From contig CAMQGK010000559.1 of assembly GCA_947000775.1 (NCBI GenBank), forward strand, positions 744,001 through 808,000: 64,000 nt of DNA, in the 5' to 3' direction. Both the position numbers and the translations under genes were made by a program. Below, piece by piece: positions 49,401 to 60,264 of the stretch. Every line of letters begins with the position of its first letter. Positions within the stretch are counted from its first letter, which is position 1. Under the pieces are notes generated by a model. It saw only the letters and a program-made list of their open reading frames with translations, ran no database searches and had not been told where the DNA came from. Origin of the DNA: Pterois miles (taxonomy: Eukaryota; Chordata; Actinopteri; Perciformes; Scorpaenidae).

Positions 49401-52400
49401 GGGGGGGGGGGGGCTTGCGAAGGGCGCGCGGGGAGGGGGGGTGGGGGCTTTGCCGGGGGCCCGGGGGGGCCAGAGGGAAAAAGGGAACTCTCCCCCTCCC
49501 CATTCCAACCATTTTTGTTCATTTTGGCACTTGAACCGGGCCCCCCGTTCCCCAAACCAACCCCAAACAAAAACAAACCCCCAAGGATCATGCAGTTGTG
49601 GGATGAGCAACACAGCTGATTATGTGGGTAGCGCCTAAGTGAAATTTGCCAAATTTCTCTGCCAGTGCTAAACAGTGTATTCTGTTGGTATTGACTCTTG
49701 TTTTTAGTTGTTTGGTGGTTTTTCTTGGGGTGTTGTCCTCCTGGGTCACCCACTTCGTGGTCTGTCTTTGACATCCCCAGTTTCACAGAACTTGCTGCAA
49801 CTTGCCCTATCACATGGGTCTTATCCAGATTAGACAAATGTTGCTTGCCAATGCTTGGAGCAGACACCAAATGATCACTTTTGTAGGGCACAGCACCCAG
49901 CAGGCCCCATGCACACAGGTGCTGCCAACGGGCAACTTGCCATTGGCAGCACTTGATAGGGCAAGTTATAGCTTGTGTTCGCAAAACCAAGTTGCATTTT
50001 TGTTTTGCTGGCTGAGGTATTTGTGTTTTCACTTTCTTTCTTGCGCCCCCTTGTCTTTTTATATTCTATATATCTCTGTTAGGTGTGAGCAGCTGCTCGG
50101 CGTGAATGGAAAACTGAGACAGGAGTTGATGCTGATAGGGGAACAGATCCCAGAGCTCCAGGAACGACTGGGGCAACTCCTGCAGGTTCTGATTCAAAGG
50201 TAGCACAGTCACATTTCTTTTCTATACATTTATACTTCTTTTTAAATTGGAGAACCATGAAAGAAAAGAAATGTCAAACGTTTCCTCTCCTTCACTCACA
50301 TAAATGACAGTACATCTTTTAAAACAGGAAGCACTGATGCAACCGTTGTCTCCTTCAGCTCTCTTGTAGTGGACAAGCAGCCCCCTCAGGTCATTAAGAC
50401 TCAGTCAAAGTTTTCAACAACGGTGCGATATCTGCTGGGGGAAAAGGTTGCTCCGGGGAAGCCGGTGCTGCTGAAGGCGCAAATCATTAATGAGCTGCAG
50501 GCCAGGAACCTGAGCAGTGTGCCTGGGTGAGTCACATATACAGCACAACAGCAGCAGTACCGCACATCGCTAACTGGTTTTCACCTGTAGTACCATTTTT
50601 GAAATTGTTCTGTTAATTATTTTGGTTGTACTTAGATTGAAGGTGAAAACCTGTAAAATAATTGACTTACAATTCATTCCCAACCCAGTAATTAGGGACC
50701 CTGAAATAACTAGATCCTAGATTCTTTCACCCCATAGTCAAAGCAATTATTGGACCCATTTTTGACAAGCCACGTATCCTCCGAACATTCAGACTAATAA
50801 CCAAAATGGCATTTTTCACACAGACAGATCAGGTGAAAATAAACTTAGTTCGAGACCTTTCTCACTCTCATGAGATCTGGCAGCTAACGTTTAATGTCTA
50901 ATTTTTGTCATGCTAAATATGGCTGTTACCGGTGTAAATATACAATATTAGAGAGGCAAACATGCCATGACTGTGTCCTCTGAGGAGAAAGGAACTGTAT
51001 ACCATTTCAAACTACTGGCAGAGCTTGAATGTGCCATTGTTGTTAAGTATATTTTTCAATGTGCAGTGACCTAAACAGTCTGCTAAGGATCCTAGTGGCT
51101 TCGGTTGTCCAAAGGTAAAAGTGGCTGAAGAGGTTTTGTTTTGACAAGATATATTAAAAAATAGTTGCTAATACTCAGTGTCCTGTTTAATTATAGAACA
51201 TTTCTGTTGTGTAAACTTGTAAACCCGTGAAATACATGTATGATACAATATGTCATGCATGACCATCTTGACTGTTTTTTAGTGTCTTGTAAAACTAAAT
51301 TATCCAAAAAATAAATCAAATCAAAACAATTAAGTTAAACAGGATGAACGTGAAGCGATCCAGGTACTCAAAATCTGTGGCAAGGAGGAAGGAATTATTA
51401 AAAAGCCTTTATTAAAGTTACTAAATCACTAAAAACAAACAAACAAAAAATATTCCCTGATGAAGACCTGCAGTGGTTGAAACATCTATAATAATGGCTT
51501 TTTAATATTTCCTTCCTTCTTGCCACATTGCCTTCCTGTTTATACAGATTTTTCCTGTTTTCCAACCCGACATTTTTGATCTACGGTTGAGTACACAGAG
51601 CAACCTGTTATCTCTCTCTCCCAGAAAAGTGAAACACTTCAAAAAAAGTCCAATTAAGGTACTTTTTACTACGCATATGAGAGATCAGTCTGTGTTTTGT
51701 TCCCTGCAGTGATACCGTCGGGGAGCTGATCAACAACACAGCCATCCTAGAACACAACACATCCAGCAAGAGCACTTGTGCCACATTCAGGAACATGGTA
51801 TGTACCGCTGTACATCTCTCAGCCAGGATTACATTATTGTTTAGTCTTATTAACCCATTTAAACTCTTTCTGTGGTGCAACAGTCCATCAAGAAGATCAA
51901 GAGAGCAGACAGAAAAGGATCAGAGTCTGTGACGGAGGAGAAATTTGCTCTCCTGTTCTCGACAGAGATCACCATCACAGGCTGTGACACTCCATACAGG
52001 ATACAGGTGTGGCCCCGTCTATTGTTCTTTAAGTGTTCGCTGCATCCTTTTGCTTGATTAAAAGGTGATAATTTTGGCTTCATGATGATGTTTTTTTCCT
52101 GTGTCACATTGCATTTTGTTAAATGGGTACAGCAGTGATACACTGGGCTGATGTGTGGTCAAACAACTTAAAACTAAGTGACTGATTACAGATGATCTCA
52201 CTGCCGGTGGTCGTCATTGTCCACGGTAGTCAAGACAACAACGCTCTGGCCACCATCATATGGGACTGTGCTTTTTCAGAACCAGTAAGTCAAATTATTA
52301 ATTTTTCCGTTATTACTTTAATGTCCTTTCACTTCTGTTATCAGTGATGCAGTTTGTCTGCTGTTTTAGTCAGACAACAATGTGGAATAGATTGTTACGT

Positions 52401-55400
52401 GAATGTAGACTCGTGTTTCCCACACTTTTTTTGCAACAAGGACCCCTTAATGGGCACACATTAGACCATGAACCCCTCTTTGGTAAGCTTTTGTCCTAGC
52501 ATCCCCATCTGCTCTATAGGGCCCCCTCTAATCTGTCATTTTGGTCCTGTTGAGTAATATTTCTTTAGTCAATTAGTCATTTTATTTTATGTTTTCTTCA
52601 GGCTGAATGACTTATTTCTAAGAAACGTATGAGCACTAAGATTTAAAGTTGTGCTTTGGTGTTATTATTTGTGGTTATCCATCAATTAAATTAACTAATT
52701 GATTAGTCGACAAAATTGGGAACCCTCTCAAGGACCCCTTGGAGTGCCCGTACGTCACTTTGAAAACCACTGATGTAGACTACATACAGCTTTAATGTGT
52801 GGCATCTGGCCTCTAAATTCATTAGTTGTTCTTTGGAGGATTTTTTTTTGCAATTGTTTGATATTAATTTGAATTGAAATAAACTATAACTTCTCAATAA
52901 TAGGTTTAATGAGCCAACTAACATAAAACAGCTCAATTCTATTTAATGTCCCAGTAAGCCATGACAGTGAGCTAGCATGCACAATAACAAGGTCCTTTCT
53001 AGAAGGTAACCCATGAGTTGGGAAGCTCTTGCAAGGTGGTTAAGGTTAGGCTAAATCATTGTGCCAGGAGTATTGTGAGAGTTTTTGCATGTTTTTGCCA
53101 GATTTTACAATTTACTTTAGCTTTACAATGAACTTAACTTCTGGACATGACCCAATCAGAGGAACTAGCCCACTTAAATGATATGCAGTTTTCAATGTTA
53201 TCAGTTCCACCTGTGCTTTTCCTGCTGTTCTAAGATATAATCTCTGCTTTGGAAAAGACCCATTGAGTTTTCTATGCAGACAGTAACACAAGAGGATAAT
53301 TACTGTGCAAGATGACAACTATGTTTGCTGTTGCCTCACTGCAAGAGGGTCACAGGTTCGAATCCGGCTTTGGGGCTCTTCTGTGTGGAGTTTGCATGTT
53401 CTCCCCGTGTTAGTGTGGGTTAGTTTCTCCGGCTTCCTCCCACAGTCCAAAGACATGCAGATTAATTGTTGACTGTAATGTGAATGTGAGCATGAATGGT
53501 TGTTTGTCTCTATGTGCCCTGTGATGGACTGGCAACCTATCCAGGGTGTGTTCGCCCAATGCCAGCTGGCTCCAGCCACCCTGTGACCCCTAATGGGATA
53601 AGTGGTTGCAAATAGATGGACTAGAGACTTGAGTTTGCACAAAACTTATTCAATACTCATAATACTCAAACACCAGTCCCCACAAATGGTAAATGGACTT
53701 AGAGTTACAATATATAGCACTTTTCTAGTCTTCTGACGTCAGCATTCACCCATTAACGCACAGATTCACACACTGATGGCAGAGGCTGCCATGCAAGATG
53801 CCAACTTTGCCCATCAGGATCTAATCTACTCATTCACACACCGATGGCTAAGCCTTCGGGAGCAATTCAGGGTTAAGTGTCTTGCTTTGGTTTATTTGAT
53901 CAGACTCGTCACTGCTGCTCTTGCTCTCTTGCTTCACCACACACTGTCTAAGCACTAGCGCTGCTCCAAATGACCAACGCTAGTCTTACAAGGGCCTTTC
54001 GTGTTTTTACGTCGGCCACTGTTGTTGTCCTACACACTTGGGAGAGGCTTCAGTTGGTTGCAATCTGCAACCTCACCGCCAGATCCTACACTCCGCTCCT
54101 TTAAACTAAACTAAAACTAGAAAACAAGCTCGGAAAATAAACTAAAACCAAATCAACAGGTCAAAACTAAAATAAAATAAAAGTAATTTAAAATTTAAAA
54201 TTATTATGACATTGGTTGGAGGTGTGCTACAGACTTACAGTAATGTGCGCACAAGCTCTTTGGGCCTCGACGGGCTTCCTGTTTATTGCTCTGTTTTCGT
54301 TAACAATCAAAGTGTTGACTGGAAACAGTCTTATGTGGTCTGTAAGGATAACATTGATTTTTTTGAAATGCTTAACCACTCAAACAAAATGGGCAATGCC
54401 TAACGCTTCCCCTTCTCGTTTTCTCTTCTCGGTTTTAGTTTCTCTTCCTCTGACATCATTGTAAATGCTTATGAGTGTTTTCACCACGTCAGCTTCTTTG
54501 TTGTTGTCACCAGGACAGAGTGCCGTTCATGGTGCCGGAGCGTGTGCCCTGGAGGATGATGTGCAGCACTCTCAACAGTAAATTCACCTCTGAGGTCCAG
54601 ACGCAGCACAGTCTGGACCACTACAACCAGCACTTCTTGGCCCAAAAGATATTCGACAAGCCTGACTTTGCTGATGACTTCAGCAACATTTTGGTGTCCT
54701 GGGCCCAATTTAATAAGGTACAGACAGGACAGGTGTATCTCCGCTGGCACAGACACATGCAGGCTGACATACACTCAAATCTAACAGTGCCGTTTTGATC
54801 TTTCAGGAAGTTCTTCCAGGTCGACCGTTCACTTTCTGGCAGTGGTTTGAGGGAGTGATGGAGCTGACCAAGAAGCACCTGAAGACCTACTGGAGCCAAG
54901 GGTGAGGACACTCCCTTGCTATTTTAATATTAAATATACTGTATATAGCAACCTGCTACAGTCTGTTAACATATGTTTGTAATGTCTTGTTCCACAAGGC
55001 TGATATTTGGTTTCATTGGGAAGCAGCACCTACACCTGATTCTCAAAGACAGGCCTAACGGGACGTTCCTGCTTCGCTTCAGTGACTCTGAGATCGGAGG
55101 CATCACTATTGCATATGTGTCCGCTACTGAGAGTAAGTGTTGGTGAGGCCCCAGTTTCAGTTTGATTGTGTTTAGTTTCATTTTTACCCCCTTAAATTGT
55201 CCTGTTTCCTGTTTGCACAATGCCAAAGTACACCCAGTAAATTCAGTGCTGACATGGTGACTTTATGTGAACACTTTCAGGACTTCATTTTGATAATTTA
55301 GTCACATTTCATTTTTTAACTCTCTCCCATTTTGTGGGTGGTCCTGCTGAATTAAAACAAATCAAAGATTTCATTTAGACCGGGCCAAGGCAATTACTTT

Positions 55401-58400
55401 TTTTGAAGGGCCACATTTGAAAACCAGTGCCGGACATTTACATTTCCGATCTGATCTACAAAGCTAGGAATTTAAATATAAAAACAATACACCTTTTTAA
55501 TCTTAGTAAATTATTGTTTTAATGAAGACAATAATGCTTTCAGTGTCCTTTTTATTCAGTTTAACTCTCTGAAATTCCCTTTGCTTAAACAGCCCTGGTT
55601 CAAACTTTTTTACAGTATTTATGTGCTTAACAAGACATAACTAACAAATGGGCTGATAAGCCAACTAACAAAATGATAATCCTCTAATAGTCAAACGATG
55701 TGAACACTCAGACTTTAAAACTTTAAATAAAAATGCAATGATATCTTTTAGCAGTTTGTAACAGCATTAGAAGCATGAGTGGTAACATTGATGAATGGGA
55801 ATAAACTCTCCTTTTTGAAGAAATATATGATATTGATATTTTTTAATGCATTTTTCATATTTATAAACAATCAAAGAGCCAATTTGAAGTTGTTAAAGGC
55901 ATGGATTTGGCCCACAGGCTGCCAGTTGAATACGCCTGATTTAGACCCTTGCATTAAATGTGGGCGTCATTTTATAAAGAAATTATTCCATTGTTGGACA
56001 TCTACTAAGGCCATGGTGGGATTTTGTTTCTGAACTTTTTATGCGTTCCTTCACACTACGTTTTGCATTCCCTCCGATCCACAGAGAAAGGCTGAGCTGT
56101 ATTATGATATACTGTGGTATTATGTAGTAGACCGCTGCTGGTTGTGAAGACAGCACAAGTGGGCACACCCAGGGCTGCAAGACTGAATTATTGCAGCTAG
56201 ACAGATAACTAACAGAGCTACTTAACCATAGATTGTTTATAAGAAGCGGCTGTCATCATGACGTCACCTAATGGTCTGCGTACTGCCATTCTGAAGCCTC
56301 GACTTCGGCATTTGGCTGTCGTCATCTTGGTATTTAGCCTTCACCATGTTGTTCTTTTGCAACCAGAAGTGACACAAGAGGGTGGAGCTATGCACAACCG
56401 AACACTGGAGAAGACATTTTTTAGGTGACCAAAAAGGTTAAAATTAACTTTTATGAACTGAAAACACACTGTGAAAGGGTTAAAGACAAAAACACAAACA
56501 ACTCCCAGACTGGACAACGGCATGGTAGCGACCTGTCAATCACAAGGTAGCCGCACCATAATTTTAATTAGAATAATTATTATAATGATAAGTCTAATAA
56601 TAAGGGGAGTCACAGTTTGTCACCAACACTGTCACACACCTGATCTGACACATTTTTTCCACCTAGATGGGGGACAGAAAATCCAGAACATCCAGCCCTT
56701 CATCAAGAGAGATCTGGAGATCCGTAGCCTTGGCGACCGCATCCGGGACATCAAAGAGATAACACACCTGTATCCTGAATTTCCTAAACATGAAGTTTTC
56801 AAAACGTTCTACTCAGGTAACGGTCTTCATGTCAGACTAATGTCCTTAAGCTCAAGTGAGAATGGACAACTAACAGATGGATTTCTTTTTATTGCAGCAG
56901 AGCCTCAAGCGTCACCCAAAGGGGGCTACATCCCTGTGTCGCTCCAAACTAAAGTCGGCACGTAAGGGACAATTTTTCAAAGAAACCATGTTATGTGATG
57001 TAAAGTCATTTTATGTGAACATGTCATGTTTATGTGTGTGTTTGCAGGGAAGCTGGCTCAGCCACACCCCCAGCAACCAGTATGACGCCCCTCGCCGACA
57101 ATACTGCTGGCTTCTCAGTGTAAGTGTTACTTCTATACTCTTTCACTTTATCAGTAACAGATCAGAAAGGAAACGATGCACTGCGAGTCAGTATCTGTGT
57201 CACGTGTTTCACCCACCTTTAGGAGACTAGCAGCAGGTCAAGAATCTATTAACTCTAATGGGAGAAGTGAACGTGAACACAGGTTTCGCCCCATAGTCAC
57301 CAAAGTAAATATTGGACCCATTTTTCAAAAGTCACATACGTGTCGCATACATTCAGTCTACCTTTTGAGTCTGTCACAACCTGAAAATCACAGGTTGCAT
57401 TAATGCTTTAAAGAAAATATTATGTTAATTTAGACAGCCCCTTTTTTTTTGAGTGTAATTCATTTTTTTTTTATATTGCTATAAATTTGTGAGATATTTT
57501 GGCCACGGCCACGTGAGGCATATTAGTGCTGATGTTTCAGCTGTTTTAAAGTAATGTCACAGTGATTTCTTGACATCAAAAAGTCATGAGTAAATAATTA
57601 GGCCTTTTGATTTGTAATATGTCCACCAGAGAGCTTCTTAAGCCAAAACATGCCAGTTGTGAATCCTTTGAAGGAAGTTTGCTTCTCACACTGTTATTAG
57701 TTGGATCATTCCTGTTACGCAGCAACATTTCAGCCTCGTGACTTTTTAAAAAAAAAGATTTTTCATGTTTCACTGTGAGGAAAACATAGTGGCCAATCTC
57801 AGGCTCTAAAATAATAATCATTATGGGAGGGGGTTTATATTGGTCTATATCAGGGTGTAACATAAGATATAAGATAAGATAAGATAAATAACATAAGATA
57901 AATAAAGACATCGATAAGATAGACACCATGAAACATGGAAAAAAGACATGAGTGAAAGTGTTTGCTCACCAGCTCACCATACTGCTCACCCTACTTCACT
58001 CCTTTGACTTCCCTCCTAAAAAAATGATGTCACTTCCTGAAAATGGTCTCAGTGTAATTGTAGTCTTTTATTTGGAGTCTGTGAAGGTTCTCATTCATCC
58101 AGGTCATATTCATTCTGGCAAAAGTTGAATCGAAGGCAACTGGACTTAGATTTGTCCCTGAAGACGTTTCGCCCCTTATCCAAGTGGCTTCATCAGTTCG
58201 AACGCTGCAGTCTGACTAGTCCCCACTAGTCTGACAAACAGTGGAGTAATACCCAGGTTTTTAACCTCTGACAATAGTTCGTTAGAGGAGTTTCAGTGTG
58301 AGTCCCACTAGTGAACGACAGTCGATAAGGATTCAATGGGGCCAACGACAACAGTCGTTAGGCATCATGTGTGTTGCCAGTGGACGACAGTCGTTGTGTT

Positions 58401-60264
58401 CGTCACTTGAGGTTAGTTTCGGACTGTCTTTGATGTTGAATTTTCTTGGTACCGCTGAAAGCGCAGCATTGTAGATGGGGGATAGGTGGTGTCTGAGACC
58501 CCCTCTTCTGTTTAAAGATGGTTTTTCCAATTTAACATAGATGGCTTCCTTTACTCCTCTTTCAAACCATCTGTCCTCTCTGTCCAAGATTTTAACATTG
58601 CTGTCCTCAAAGGAGTGAGCCTTTTCCTTAAGATGTAAATAGACAGCTGAATCTGGACCTGAGGAGTTGGCCCTTCTATGTTGGGCCATGCGCTTGTTTA
58701 AGGTTTGTTTGGTTTCACCAATGTAGAGGTCCTGGCATTCCTCGCTGCATTGGACAGCATAAACCAGGTTGCTTTTTTGTGAGTGTGGTAGCCTGTCTTT
58801 GGGGTGGACCAGTTTCTGCCTGAGGGTGTTTGAAACACACTGGGATTCGGTGTTGGGATTTTATTTGGAGGGTGAGAAACTACAAACTAACAGTGGAAAA
58901 TGACTTCAGGGACACAGTAAATATTGAATATGGTAAAAAAAAAAATAAATAAATAAATAAATAAAATAAAGTTATTCCTAATAAATATATAATAAAAGAG
59001 AGTTTAACAGCCTAAACAATAATTAAAGAATATTTTGCATATTTTCAAATTTTATTGCTTATAGTTCTTGTAGAAGTTGATTACTTTGTACTGGAGACAT
59101 GGTAAAATTGAGCACATGTACAAAAAAAAAGCTTAGTTAAGTATTTTTAATGTGCATTATTCTTTGTTTATGTTGTAAAGAAGACATTAATCTATAATTT
59201 AAGTAGGGTTGTAATAGTTGATTGAAATAAATCACAAATTAATTGCACTTTATCTGTTCAAAAAACAGGGAGATTTGTATTTAATACTTTTATTAACATG
59301 GAAGTGGGCAAATATGCTGCTTTATGCAAATGTATGTATATATTTAGAATTGGAAATCAGTTAACAACAGAAAACAATGACAAATACTGTCCAGAAACCC
59401 TCACAGGTACTGCATTAAGCATAAAAAAGTGCTCAAATCATAACTGCAACCCAACAGGCAACAACAGCTGTCAGTGTGTCAGTGTGCTGACTTGACTATG
59501 ACTTGCCCCAAACTGCATGTGATTATCATAAAGTGTTCATGTCTGTAAAGGGGAGACTTGTGGGTACCCAGAGAACCCATTTACATTCACATATCTTGAG
59601 GCCCGCGGTCAAGGAACCCCTTTGAAAATGACAGATTTTCCTTGACAAAATGTAGCGTGACTTTGTAGCGTTATTTAACCTCCTTCACAACAAGCTAGTA
59701 TGGCACGGTTGGGACCAATAGATTCTCTAGTTTCATTTGATACCAGTATCTTCACTCTAGCTTTAAAATTGAGCCCACTATGACCTCTAAAAGAGGAGGT
59801 TAATATTCATGTGTTTAGACAAATTGGCGTTTTTGTGCTTTGACAGCCCTAGATTTAAGACATTTCTTAGAAATATTTGACACATTTTAAAGAAAATATG
59901 AGGAAGTAATTCATAGAGACAGACATGATGCTGCATAACAGGAATGATCCAGTTTTTGTTGATGGCGCTCCTGATCCTGCTGTTTCTTTCAGGCATCCGT
60001 TCCCGCAGCAGTTCAGCCCGCAGGAGTCCATCAATCAAGACATAATGGAGGCTGCACCGGCGTCTGTGGAGTTCAGTCCAAATCCTCCTGTCGGCTTCAA
60101 TGAACACATGTAGGTTCTTCACTTTCATGTCTGTGCATGAAAACTATTTCCATGTTTCCACATTTTGATAGTATTGAGAGGTCATTATGTGTCTGTCTTC
60201 TAGTTCCACAGATAACAATATGGATCTAGATTTAGACACTCTTCTCCAGACTTTAAATCATTAG
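43492..60264 (+). CDS. stat6: Signal transducer and activator of transcription 6 (STAT6)
   Basis: Coding exons: 43492-43625, 43779-43923, 44392-44472, 45176-45359, 47460-47560, 48622-48770, 50083-50199, 50359-50526, 51710-51797, 51884-52006, 52192-52284, 54514-54717, 54807-54901, 54999-55132, 56667-56816, 56898-56961, 57048-57119, 59993-60109, 60204-60264; 2280 bp, 759 aa, GT/AG throughout. Order: N-terminal STAT interaction domain (MAQWIHMSQM, FPIEVRHFLAEWIESQRW), helical coiled-coil, DNA-binding domain (KGSESVTEEKFALLF, SLPVVVIVHGSQDNNALATI), linker (SWAQFNKEVLPGRPFTFWQW), SH2 with GTFLLRFSDSEIGG (Arg587), and the tyrosine site KGGYIP (Tyr666). NIQPFIKRDL, IRSLGDRIRD and the tail match STAT6, not STAT1-5. 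It carries IL-4/IL-13-type signals from JAKs to the nucleus. The tail after the tyrosine (~93 aa) is far shorter than in mammals (~200) and ends in an acidic DLDLDTLLQTL motif that could be a transactivation segment. The start ATG follows an acceptor at 43479. Confidence 0.93.
45610..46200. repeat. Dispersed repeat in stat6 intron, copy 1
   Basis: Shares AACTGTATATAAGAAGTGGA-type sequence, GAGCTGAAAACACACTGTAA, AAGGGTTAAAG and CCTGTCAATCACAAAGTGGC with 56215-56560 in the same order. Non-coding dispersed repeat. Confidence 0.6.
46335..46398. repeat. (TAC)n/(TAG)n microsatellite
   Basis: Runs of TACTACTACTAC and CTAGTAGTAC in a stat6 intron. Confidence 0.9.
46640..47165. mobile_element. hAT-like MITE, copy 2
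   Basis: Same family as 32353-32829: GATACTGATTCAAATAGCTG, CATCGGCCAATACCCAAAGC, CCCAGGTATTGCTGTCAG and the right end CGGTGCATCCCTA. Lies in a stat6 intron. Confidence 0.6.
47790..48130. repeat. Dispersed MITE-like repeat, opposite to 59204-59851
   Basis: TAGAGCTAGAGTGAAGGTCC, CCATTGGTAGCAACCATCAT, GGGTATCCACAAGTCTCCCC and CTTTACGGACATGCC are the reverse complement of phrases at 59540-59760. Lies in a stat6 intron; its ends are not clear. Confidence 0.5.
49283..49570 (-). mobile_element. SINE copy, minus strand, homopolymer-smeared
   Basis: The first ~85 bp are a clean SINE tail (CTACCTTTATTAGTCCCACA through GTACATGCAGACCTGA). From about 49368 the sequence still follows the SINE in order but with G-, C- and A-runs: CTTGCGAAGGGCGCGCGGGG stands for the CTGCTCCAGACAAGCGCCCCGAG region, and GGCACTTGAACCGGGCC for GGGACTTGAACCGGTGA. 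It lies in a stat6 intron. The open frames of 95-216 codons here are artefacts. Confidence 0.7.
52411..52772. mobile_element. hAT-type MITE with exact 8-bp duplication
   Basis: ATGTAGAC flanks it at 52403-52410 and 52773-52780. Left end TCGTGTTTCCCACACTTT; right end TTTGAAAACCACTG, whose complement CAGTGGTTTTC matches the typical hAT terminus. 362 bp, non-coding, in a stat6 intron. Confidence 0.8.
53326..53625 (+). mobile_element. tRNA-derived SINE-like element, 5' truncated
   Basis: GAGGGTCACAGGTTCGAATCC retains the B box; the body TGTGTGGAGTTTGCATGTTC, GTCCAAAGACATGCAG and GATGGACTGGCAACC matches 13501-13832. The A-box part is degraded or lost. In a stat6 intron. Confidence 0.7.
53665..53890. 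repeat. Dispersed fish repeat in stat6 intron
   Basis: AATGGTAAATGGACTTAGAG, AGCACTTTTCTAGTCTTCTG, CACTGATGGCAGAGGCTGCC and CCTTCGGGAGCAATTCAGGG are phrases I remember from a high-copy teleost repeat. The 60-codon frame inside it is not a gene. Confidence 0.55.
55381..55938. mobile_element. hAT-type non-autonomous element with exact 8-bp duplication
   Basis: ATTTAGAC flanks it at 55373-55380 and 55939-55946. The left end is CGGGCCAAGGCAATTAC with GGGCCACA inside; the right end is TTGGCCCACAGGCTGCCAG and TTGAATACGCCTG. Non-coding, 558 bp, between the stat6 exons for the two halves of the SH2 domain. Confidence 0.8.
56215..56560. repeat. Dispersed repeat in stat6 intron, copy 2
   Basis: Partner of 45610-46200 (GTTTATAAGAAGCGGCTGTC, GAACTGAAAACACACTGTGA, ACCTGTCAATCACAAGGTAG). 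It ends about 100 bp before the stat6 exon at 56667. Confidence 0.6.
57855..57925. repeat. (AAGAT)n-like microsatellite
   Basis: ATAAGATATAAGATAAGATA repeats with variants, in the large stat6 intron 57120-59992. Confidence 0.9.
58080..58860 (-). mobile_element. Penelope-like retroelement fragment with GIY-YIG endonuclease
   Basis: On the minus strand from about 58850: LRQKLVHPKDRLPHSQKSNL, VYAVQCSEECQDLYIGETKQ, TLNKRMAQHRRANSS, AVYLHLKEKAHSFEDSNVKI, LDREDRWFERGVKEAIYVKL, EKPSLNRRGG. This is the GIY-YIG endonuclease domain at the C terminus of Penelope-like elements (VYAV and LYIG are the motif halves). The frame from 58689 to 58333 is open and ends in a short tail. No reverse transcriptase remains: the copy is 5' truncated at about 58860. 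The downstream part, 58080-58330, is the non-coding 3' region and contains a hammerhead-like motif. In a stat6 intron, antisense to the gene. Confidence 0.8.
58163..58196 (-). ncRNA. Hammerhead-ribozyme-like motif of the Penelope-like element
   Basis: On the minus strand the order is CTGATGA (58190-58196), then an A, then a stem GCCACTT / AAGGGGC closed by GGAT with one A-G mismatch, then GAAAC (58166-58170) and GTC (58163-58165). These are the three conserved core parts of a hammerhead ribozyme. Before CTGATGA lies GAA, which can pair with TTC after GTC as the start of stem I. Stem III would be only one or two pairs, as reported for the minimal hammerheads of Penelope-like elements. Activity is inferred, not shown. 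Confidence 0.5.
58937..58969. repeat. (AATA)n microsatellite
   Basis: AAATAAATAAATAAATAAAT within the stat6 intron. Confidence 0.9.
59204..59851. mobile_element. hAT-like MITE with TAGGG termini
   Basis: Left end TAGGGTTGTAATAGTTGATT; right end GCTTTGACAGCCCTA. Flanks AATTTAAG and GATTTAAG agree at 7 of 8 positions, fitting an aged 8-bp duplication. Its interior is the reverse complement of 47790-48130. It ends about 140 bp before the stat6 exon at 59993. Non-coding. Confidence 0.65.

Noticed and set aside
49382..50032. 216-codon minus-strand proline-rich protein
   Set aside because: Its proline-rich part comes from the homopolymer-smeared SINE and the rest is intronic sequence overlapping a stat6 exon in antisense.
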